A stretch of 11,902 nt of DNA. Source: Desulfobacteraceae bacterium. Lineage in GTDB: Bacteria; Desulfobacterota; DSM-4660; Desulfatiglandales; Desulfatiglandaceae. The position numbers were made by a program, and so were the translations under genes. The stretch spans positions 1-11,902 of the forward strand of contig JAUVRS010000053.1 of the NCBI GenBank assembly GCA_030597505.1, written 5' to 3'. The notes beneath the pieces are model-generated. The model was given only the letters and a program-made list of their open reading frames with translations, ran no database searches and had not been told where the DNA came from. Shown here piece after piece: positions 6,409 to 11,902 of this stretch (position 1 is its first letter; each line of letters opens with the position of its first letter).

Positions 6409-7557
6409 ATGGGCACAAACATAAAGTTTATCCAGGGAAACGAGATCTTTGCAGAAGCGGCATTGTACGCGGGTGTCCAGTTTTTTGCGGGATATCCCAT
6501 CACGCCCTCCACTGAAATTGCGGAGATCCTGTCCGAGGAGCTTCCAAAAAGAGGAGATAAGTTTATTCAGATGGAGGATGAAATTTCATCCATCTGTGCC
6601 ATTATTGGCGCCTCACTTACAGGTTTAAAGGCAATGACAGCAACCAGTGGTCCGGGGTTTTCGCTGATGCAGGAAGCCATTGGCTATGCAGTGATGACGG
6701 AGGTCCCCCTGGTGGTGGTCAATGTGCAAAGGGGAGGCCCCAGCACCGGCATGCCCACCAGTGTGGCCCAGGGAGATGTCATGCAGGCCCGTTGGGGAAC
6801 CCATGGTGATCATTCAATCATTACCCTTACAGCTTCAAATCTGGGACAGGCTTTCCGCATGACCGTGGAGGCCTTTAATCTTGCGGAAACGTTTCGAACC
6901 CCGGTTATTCTCCTGTTTGACGAGGTCCTGGCGCATATGCGTGAAAAAGTGGTCATCCCGGCGTCAGGAGAAATTGAGGTGGTAAAACGGTTGCGAACCT
7001 CAGTTCCCAAGGGGACCAATTATCACCCCTATCTGACCCGAGAGGACGGCAGACTCCCCATGAGCGATTTCGGGGGGATTCATCGATATAATGTCACAGG
7101 TCTGGTTCATGATATGTGGGGATTTCCCTCCACTGACCCAAAAGTTGCCTATGATCTTCTTCATCACCTGGTGGACAAATTGGAGAACCAGGCGGAACTC
7201 CTTGCACGTTATAAGACGTACTACACAAAAGACGCCGAGATACTGCTGATATCTTATGGGAGTTCCACCCGAAGTGCACTCCACAGGATAGAGGCGCGGA
7301 GGAAGCGAGGGCTAAAGATCGGACTGCTTGAACTCCAGACTCTCTGGCCCTTTCCCAGACAGACGGTTCGAAGGGAGTGTGAGGGAAGGAGTCACATTCT
7401 GGTGGTGGAAATGGACATGGGCCAGATATGTCAGGAAGTAAAAAAAGCTGTCTCTGAACCCGACAGGGTCTTTCTCGCCAACCGTATTGACGGAAATTTT
7501 ATCTCGCCGGTTGATATCCTGAGAGCCTTGAACATGATCCAGGGGAAGGGGGTATAA
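6409..7557 (+). CDS. korA: 2-oxoacid:ferredoxin oxidoreductase subunit alpha
   Basis: This 382-residue protein is the alpha subunit of a 2-oxoacid:ferredoxin oxidoreductase (2-oxoglutarate synthase type), which oxidatively decarboxylates a 2-oxo acid with CoA to acyl-CoA, CO2 and reduced ferredoxin. Visible motifs: GYPITPSTE (28-36), MEDEISS (55-61), TATSGPGFSLM (78-88), NVQRGGPSTGMPT (105-117) and LFDEVL; these belong to the POR_N and transketolase-C-like domains. Length is typical for KorA without a fused gamma domain, consistent with the separate gamma gene two genes downstream. ATG 6409 is chosen because MGTNIKFIQGNE is the standard family N-terminus; an in-frame ATG at 6367 lies inside the delta gene. 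It starts 11 bases after the delta stop. Substrate specificity (2-oxoglutarate versus another 2-oxo acid) cannot be decided. Confidence 0.93.
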   Translation: MGTNIKFIQGNEIFAEAALYAGVQFFAGYPITPSTEIAEILSEELPKRGDKFIQMEDEISSICAIIGASLTGLKAMTATSGPGFSLMQEAIGYAVMTEVPLVVVNVQRGGPSTGMPTSVAQGDVMQARWGTHGDHSIITLTASNLGQAFRMTVEAFNLAETFRTPVILLFDEVLAHMREKVVIPASGEIEVVKRLRTSVPKGTNYHPYLTREDGRLPMSDFGGIHRYNVTGLVHDMWGFPSTDPKVAYDLLHHLVDKLENQAELLARYKTYYTKDAEILLISYGSSTRSALHRIEARRKRGLKIGLLELQTLWPFPRQTVRRECEGRSHILVVEMDMGQICQEVKKAVSEPDRVFLANRIDGNFISPVDILRALNMIQGKGV

Positions 7558-7558
7558 A

Positions 7559-8374
7559 GTGGCGGTGAAGGATTATATTCGGCAGCGGTTTTTCCCTCAG
7601 ATCTGGTGTGCCGGGTGCGGGCACGGTATTGTGATGGGAGGGATGGTCCGTGCCATTGAGCAACTGGGATTAGAGAAAAATGAAGTGGTGCTGGTTTCCG
7701 GGATTGGGTGTTCCTCCCGGGTATCCGGGTACCTGGACTTTCACACCATGCATACACTTCATGGACGAGCTTTAGCATTTGCAACAGGAGTCAAATTGGG
7801 AATGCCCCACCTAAAGGTCATCTCACCCATGGGCGATGGTGACGCCCTGGCCATCGGGGGAAATCACTTGATTCATGCCGCACGCCGAAACATAGATATC
7901 ACAGCCATCATCATGAACAACAACATTTATGGCATGACCGGTGGTCAAACATCTCCCTTGACACCCTTTGGCAAAAAGGGTTCCACGGCCGTTTTGGGCG
8001 TCATAGAACAGTGCTTTGACATCGCTGAGCTGGCAAAAGGGGCAGGTGCCACATTCGTGGCCAGGACGACGACGTATCATGTAAAAGAAATGATCAAAAT
8101 GATTCGTGATGCTATTGCCCACAAGGGGTTTTCCCTGGTGGAAGTGATGTCTCAATGCCCGACCTACTATGGGAGGAAAAACCGGGGAGGGACGGCCGTT
8201 GACATGATGAAAGAGTTTAAGGAAGGAACAGCCCCAAAGGGATCAAAAAAACTGGAAGAACAACCCGGATTTATTGAGCGGGGAATTCTTGTCAATGAGG
8301 CCCGGCCGGAATATGTGTCGAGTTACATGGATTTGATAGAAGAATACCAAAACCAAAGGGATAACTCTGCATAA
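7559..8374 (+). CDS. korB: 2-oxoacid:ferredoxin oxidoreductase subunit beta (TPP-binding)
   Basis: This 271-residue protein is the thiamine-diphosphate and [4Fe-4S] subunit. WCAGCGHG (16-23) is the family CPGCGHG motif with Pro changed to Ala. SGIGCSSR (47-54), the Mg-TPP motif GDGDALAIGGNH (92-103) and NNNIYGMTGGQTSP (120-133) follow. Cys17, Cys20 and Cys51 are expected cluster ligands, with a fourth further on (SQCPTYYGR region). The C-terminal LVEVMSQCPTYYGRKN is characteristic of KorB. The GTG start at 7559 lies one base after the alpha stop and is served by the purine-rich AGGGGAAGGGGG before it. Alpha and beta together form the catalytic core. Confidence 0.93.
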   Translation: MAVKDYIRQRFFPQIWCAGCGHGIVMGGMVRAIEQLGLEKNEVVLVSGIGCSSRVSGYLDFHTMHTLHGRALAFATGVKLGMPHLKVISPMGDGDALAIGGNHLIHAARRNIDITAIIMNNNIYGMTGGQTSPLTPFGKKGSTAVLGVIEQCFDIAELAKGAGATFVARTTTYHVKEMIKMIRDAIAHKGFSLVEVMSQCPTYYGRKNRGGTAVDMMKEFKEGTAPKGSKKLEEQPGFIERGILVNEARPEYVSSYMDLIEEYQNQRDNSA

Positions 8375-8388
8375 AGAAGGACTTCGAG

Positions 8389-8961
8389 GTGTCGAAGATG
8401 GTTAAACGTATTGTCTTCAGTGGTTCAGGAGGGCAGGGTGTCATTACAGCCTCTGTCATTCTTGCGGAGGCAGCGGTAATCTGTGACGGTTTAAATGCGG
8501 TTCAGACGCAATCATATGGCCCGGAGGCCCGGGGCGGCGCTACGCGGGCGGATGTTATTATCTCGGGAGAACCGATTCACTACCCAAAAGTACTTAACCC
8601 CCATGTTCTGGTTTGTCTGACTCAGGAGGCCTATGGCAAGTTCTCGAGTATTATCCGACCGGGAGGACTTTTGTTGACCGACCCCAGATTTGTCAAAGTG
8701 GAACGAAAGGTGGATGCGCGTCAGGTGGAATTGGAGATGCATCGTGCGGTTATGGCGGAAATCGGAAACTCGATCGTCCTTAACATTTGTATGCTTGGGG
8801 CGCTGATCGGATTGACCAAGCTGGTCAGACCCGGCTCTGTGGTGAAAATGGTGAAATCCAAGATAAGTTCCGACTTTCTGGAAATAAACGAGAAGGCCTT
8901 TGGGATCGGGATGCGGCTGGCGGAGAGTGCAGAGGCCCTTTGGTCGGCCTCCGACTCGTAA
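8389..8961 (+). CDS. korC: 2-oxoacid:ferredoxin oxidoreductase subunit gamma
   Basis: This 190-residue protein is the gamma (POR family) subunit. The glycine-rich GSGGQGV (12-18) and SYGPEARGG (42-50) are the two hallmark motifs. LTDPRFV and NICMLGAL in the middle also match the family. It completes a four-subunit Kor enzyme with the three preceding genes. GTG 8389 follows AAGAAGG at a spacing of 8; an in-frame ATG at 8398 is an alternative and would remove three residues. The 92 bases after it hold a weak stem (AGCC/GGCT and TCTC/GAGA at 8967-8989) but no clear terminator, so transcription may continue into the next gene. Confidence 0.92.
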   Translation: MSKMVKRIVFSGSGGQGVITASVILAEAAVICDGLNAVQTQSYGPEARGGATRADVIISGEPIHYPKVLNPHVLVCLTQEAYGKFSSIIRPGGLLLTDPRFVKVERKVDARQVELEMHRAVMAEIGNSIVLNICMLGALIGLTKLVRPGSVVKMVKSKISSDFLEINEKAFGIGMRLAESAEALWSASDS

Positions 8962-9053
8962 AGGCGAGCCCATGTCTCGGAGAGAGGCTGGACCACGGTT
9001 CTTTATTTTACCGAAGTATTGTGCTTTATAGAGGTCTCTGAAAGGAGTCAGAT

Positions 9054-9665
9054 ATGAAGATGGTCAACGTTCATGCCAGTGTAAACGAGGAGCTTTGCAA
9101 GGGGTGTAAAACCTGTGAGATGGTGTGTCCTGTTTATGCCATCCGGGTAAGTAAACAGGAAAAGGAGTTTGATGTGGACATAGACCCCAAAAGGTGTGTG
9201 GGGTGTTGGAACTGTGAACAACGTTGCCCGGAACATGCCATTGAAATGAAGCCCTGCGAACCATATGTCCTGTCTACCGATGTTACTCAATTTGACTACA
9301 AAGAGATTGAGGCCTTGTGCAGAAAAACCCGCTTTCATCCAAAACAACTGGTCTGTTACTGTACCGGAACCAGGGCCGAGGAATTGGCTGCGGCCATTTT
9401 GTCAGGTGCCAGGACACCCGATGCATTGGTGCTGGCCACCGGTGTGGGGGCTGGGTGCGGGATCGAATGTAATCAGCCTATCCTGCGTTTTCTTGAATCT
9501 GCGGGTCTGAGTTTTGAACGGAAGAAGCAAAGCTTTCAGTGGTACGGGAGGACCATCACCGTTTGGGAAGTCCCTTCCAGTCTCAGAGAAGAATTTCCTG
9601 TCTTTCGATTTGGGGAAGACCAGGAACTCTTTGACCGCATCATCAATGCCCCGGTTGAGCCATGA
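9054..9665 (+). CDS. Ferredoxin fused to a BFD-like [2Fe-2S] domain
   Basis: This 203-residue soluble protein has three parts. Residues 1-65 are a 2x[4Fe-4S] ferredoxin with Cys15, 18, 21, 25 (CKGCKTCEMVCP) and Cys48, 51, 54, 58 (CVGCWNCEQRCP). Residues about 97-150 look like a BFD (bacterioferritin-associated ferredoxin-type) [2Fe-2S] domain: CYC at 101-103, a helical SGARTPDALVLATGVGAG segment, then Cys135 and Cys139. The second Cys pair is spaced CGIEC, one residue longer than the usual CGxC. The last 50 residues, around WYGRTITVWEV, match nothing I recognise. The ATG has AAAGGAG six bases before it. An electron carrier or adaptor for the Mo hydroxylase, the Kor enzyme or the next gene product is the likely role; the partner is not known. 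Confidence 0.8.
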   Translation: MKMVNVHASVNEELCKGCKTCEMVCPVYAIRVSKQEKEFDVDIDPKRCVGCWNCEQRCPEHAIEMKPCEPYVLSTDVTQFDYKEIEALCRKTRFHPKQLVCYCTGTRAEELAAAILSGARTPDALVLATGVGAGCGIECNQPILRFLESAGLSFERKKQSFQWYGRTITVWEVPSSLREEFPVFRFGEDQELFDRIINAPVEP

Positions 9666-9684
9666 ACATTTATAAGAAACGGGC

Positions 9685-9692
9685 AAGGAGGT
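9685..9692 (+). promoter_or_regulatory. Consensus Shine-Dalgarno for the LarA-like gene
   Basis: AAGGAGGT is a full consensus site 7 bases before ATG 9700. It suggests that this gene is translated strongly in its own right despite its mid-operon position. Confidence 0.7.
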
Positions 9693-9699
9693 AAAACCA

Positions 9700-11145
9700 A
9701 TGAATGGAGCACCTATAAATCCGGCCGCGCTCCGCGATTCCCAGTATGGCGTAGACCCCAAGTATGTTGTCAAGAGGGGGGCAGATCTTGACGGAATGAC
9801 GAGCGTATCATTGAAGGAACTTATTCCGGATATGCCCTCGGTCATTTATCCCAATGGCCGGGGGGTTTCGGTGATAAAAGAGGAAACAGAACGGGCCTTG
9901 GCCTCTGTGGATTTCTCAAAGATCAGACCGGGGCACAAGGTAAATATTCTGGCTTCCCATCACGGGTTTACTTTTCTCGGGGGTGAACCCTATGCCGAGA
10001 TGCTTCGAACCATAAGAGATGTGGTAATAACCGAAACCGAAGCCAAGGAAGTCCGGCTGCGGGCAGGTTTGGGTATGCGATTTAGAGAAACCGAAGAATA
10101 TATAAAGGCCCACGGTCTGGACGAATACTTTGAAGGCAAGGCCCTGGGAATTGCCCCCATTGATGCCGGGATCCCCATTGAAACCAAACTGGGGACCCTT
10201 TATGGACTTCGAAAGGCGTATGATGCGGACGTCATCATCCATGCCCACAACAGTGATGTCCGGGAGGTCCATTTCCATCGCCAGGTTGATCGCGCCATAA
10301 AACCGTTTGGAATGAGCTATGCAAGGTGTGAAACCCGTTCCACCTATCATATGAATATGGGTCCGAGGGGTGCCAACTTTGTGGCGCGGGCCATCTTTGA
10401 GTCCGACTTTGTCCAGGATAAGTACGGATTTTCTATTTTTATGATTATGTCTCCCCAGGGTGTGGTGAATGTCGACGCAGATAACGATCTTTATGCCCTG
10501 AACGATCGAACCACCGTTGGTGGTATGAAATATTATGGGAAAATTATCAGCCTTTTTGGTGAGATCGATGAATGTATAGCGATCCTGGATTTCCCTTGCC
10601 CTGTTCCGTATGTGTTCTCTGCAGGGGTTATTTACGCCAATATGATAAACGCAAACATCGATCTCTTTGATCTTGACAATCCTCTGCCCCCCTATACCTG
10701 GTATACTGAAACCTTTTATGATGACCACGGCCAGCCCTTGATACCCGAGATTCCGCCCGTAAATCCTGCCATCAAGATGGTGGTACACAATTACGCATGG
10801 ACCGGTTATCCAGCGGTCTTCTTTGCCGAGAAAACCCCCACTATCGTGGTGGGTGAGGAACAGGCCAAACACTTTGATCGCGATCCCATGAACCTGAATT
10901 ACATGAAACATGCCCTTCTTGCCCGAAATCTCGATACCGCCATGGCATTTGCCTATGAGACTGCCGGCACTGACAAGGTCATTATATTTGACGGGGCCAC
11001 GGGAGGGTTAAATGTGAGTGCTTCCCTGGCTGAACATCTGCTGAAAGTCGCACCTTCGGTTTGTGACCACGTCGAGAATACGCTTATACCCAGATGGCTG
11101 GATCAGAGGAATATGGATATCAGTTTAATGAGAGCAATTCCCTGA
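9700..11145 (+). CDS. Divergent LarA-superfamily protein (nickel-pincer hydroxyacid racemase/epimerase-like)
   Basis: I place this 481-residue protein in the LarA/DUF2088 superfamily by eye. The C-terminal stretch LARNLDTAMAFAYETAG (407-423) then KVIIFDGATGGLNV closely follows the LarA end, which has a helix, then K-V-x-V-x-x-D-G and a final strand. In the middle, His191, Lys201 and His217 have exactly the 10 and 16 residue spacing of LarA His174, Lys184 and His200. Lys184 carries the nickel-pincer nucleotide as a thioamide and His200 ligates Ni. The LarA equivalents of His108, Arg75 and Lys298 appear replaced, so lactate is an unlikely substrate. It is about 55 residues longer than Lactobacillus LarA. 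LarA homologues racemise or epimerise 2-hydroxyacids. AAGGAGGT sits 7 bases before ATG 9700. No larB, larC or larE is in the window. Alternative: a superfamily member of unknown, non-racemase function. Confidence 0.62.
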   Translation: MNGAPINPAALRDSQYGVDPKYVVKRGADLDGMTSVSLKELIPDMPSVIYPNGRGVSVIKEETERALASVDFSKIRPGHKVNILASHHGFTFLGGEPYAEMLRTIRDVVITETEAKEVRLRAGLGMRFRETEEYIKAHGLDEYFEGKALGIAPIDAGIPIETKLGTLYGLRKAYDADVIIHAHNSDVREVHFHRQVDRAIKPFGMSYARCETRSTYHMNMGPRGANFVARAIFESDFVQDKYGFSIFMIMSPQGVVNVDADNDLYALNDRTTVGGMKYYGKIISLFGEIDECIAILDFPCPVPYVFSAGVIYANMINANIDLFDLDNPLPPYTWYTETFYDDHGQPLIPEIPPVNPAIKMVVHNYAWTGYPAVFFAEKTPTIVVGEEQAKHFDRDPMNLNYMKHALLARNLDTAMAFAYETAGTDKVIIFDGATGGLNVSASLAEHLLKVAPSVCDHVENTLIPRWLDQRNMDISLMRAIP

Positions 11146-11148
11146 AAG

Positions 11149-11902
11149 ATGCTGTTGAATCCCTTGCCGGATATTCGGGAAAACATATTCGCAAACCATT
11201 TGGATCGTTTAGTCACAGCGGTTGTGTTGGCTGAAGCCACAGGCGTGCTGAGCGGTATCTCTCGTGCGCGTAATTTTATGGAATCGCTGGGGCTGGCCTT
11301 CTCCACCATTTTTTCTGATGGAGACGAAATCCATACAGAAGAAGAGATAGTCCAAGTCATGGGGAGACCCGTTCAAATCGCCATGGCAGAGGAGCAGATT
11401 ATAGGGGCCCTTTCCAAAGCTTCAGGGGTTGCCACGGCCGCGCGCCAGGCCAAAAGACGCGTCAATTCCCGTTGTCGTGTTGTTTCCGGGGGGTGGAAGA
11501 AAATGCCTCTGGAGATAAAGGAATTGATTCGCGAAGCAGTATACCACGGTGGAATCAACCAGCGTATCGCGGAAGGTCCATTTGTGTATCTTGACAAAAA
11601 CTATGTCCGCATCCTGGGCGGCGTGTCCCAGGCGGTGAAAAATGTCGTTTCGCTGGGTCGGGAGATTGTGGTGCAGGTTCGCGGTGAGACAGCGCCGGTG
11701 GACCGGGAAGCGGTTTTGGCGGCACGGGAAGGCGCAGGGGTGGTCATGGTGGATACCGGGCAGGTCGCGCACCTTTCTCGTGTTATAAAAGCGCTAACCA
11801 ATAGCGGACAACGTTCCCGGGTACAGATAGCCTTTGCGGGTAATATACGACTTGAAGATCTTGATACCATCGCAGAAATGGATCTGGACGTCTTGGATAT
11901 TG
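11149..11902 (+). CDS. NadC/ModD-type phosphoribosyltransferase-like protein, 3' end outside the window
   Basis: The frame is open from ATG 11149 to the window edge (251 codons), starting three bases after the LarA-like stop, so the two are probably co-translated. The fold pattern is that of quinolinate phosphoribosyltransferase (NadC) and its relative ModD. It has an N-domain segment EATGVLSGISRARNF (29-43), a GDEIHTEE strand, SGVATAARQAKRR (92-104), GGINQRI (134-140) aligned with the NadC GGGxNHR, VVMVDTG (198-204) for MLDN, and FAGNIRLED (229-237) for the SGNI loop. Several catalytic residues differ: the DTRKT loop reads SGGWKKMP (113-120), and the KDNH motif reads LDKNY (148-152). It may therefore not make nicotinate mononucleotide from quinolinate. 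The visible length is near the full family length (about 280). Confidence 0.72.
   Translation, partial: MLLNPLPDIRENIFANHLDRLVTAVVLAEATGVLSGISRARNFMESLGLAFSTIFSDGDEIHTEEEIVQVMGRPVQIAMAEEQIIGALSKASGVATAARQAKRRVNSRCRVVSGGWKKMPLEIKELIREAVYHGGINQRIAEGPFVYLDKNYVRILGGVSQAVKNVVSLGREIVVQVRGETAPVDREAVLAAREGAGVVMVDTGQVAHLSRVIKALTNSGQRSRVQIAFAGNIRLEDLDTIAEMDLDVLDI

Noticed and set aside
8967..8989. Hairpin after the Kor gamma gene as an intrinsic terminator
   Set aside because: The stem is short and interrupted by a four-base bulge, and the T-rich stretch starts about ten bases later, so it does not meet the usual form.
9916..10911. Open frame of 331 codons on the minus strand opposite the LarA-like gene
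   Set aside because: The + strand frame has a consensus ribosome site, a normal start and family-like motifs. The minus frame is explained by codon bias of the overlapping gene.

Overview
The window looks like chromosomal DNA from a strict anaerobe, most plausibly a sulfate-reducing or syntrophic member of the Desulfobacterota (former Deltaproteobacteria). That is an inference from gene content: a ferredoxin-dependent 2-oxoacid oxidoreductase, iron-sulfur proteins and a molybdenum hydroxylase, all with strong AGGAGG-type ribosome sites and intermediate G+C. No rRNA, tRNA, transposon or CRISPR was found to fix the taxon. Every gene I support reads on the + strand, with tight or overlapping junctions, as in one or two catabolic operons.

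Layout. (1) 1-2043: the C-terminal part of a beta-hydroxyacid dehydrogenase overlaps by one base an IlvD/Edd-type dehydratase whose motifs lean towards the sugar-acid group. (2) 2144-5875: a four-gene molybdenum hydroxylase in the order FAD subunit, [2Fe-2S] subunit, Mo subunit N-half, Mo subunit C-half. Both the gene order and the split of the Mo subunit match the nicotinate dehydrogenase NdhFSLM plan of Eubacterium barkeri. (3) 5876-6187: a 312-base noncoding gap with three inverted repeats. (4) 6188-8961: korDABC, a complete four-subunit 2-oxoacid:ferredoxin oxidoreductase. (5) 9054-9665: a fused 2x[4Fe-4S] ferredoxin plus BFD-like [2Fe-2S] protein. (6) 9700-11145: a divergent member of the LarA (nickel-pincer hydroxyacid racemase/epimerase) superfamily. 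(7) 11149-end: a divergent NadC/ModD-type phosphoribosyltransferase, cut by the window edge.

How they may work together (inference). A hydroxyacid is interconverted by the dehydrogenase and possibly epimerised by the LarA-like protein. It is dehydrated to a 2-oxo acid by the IlvD/Edd protein, oxidised at an aldehyde or heterocyclic carbon by the Mo hydroxylase, and oxidatively decarboxylated to an acyl-CoA by KorDABC. The ferredoxin-BFD protein would carry electrons. The substrate cannot be read from sequence. The most unusual part is the 3' end, where an unusual LarA-like protein sits three bases from a NadC-like protein that lacks several canonical catalytic residues. LarA cofactor is made from a nicotinate nucleotide, so this pairing deserves a test.
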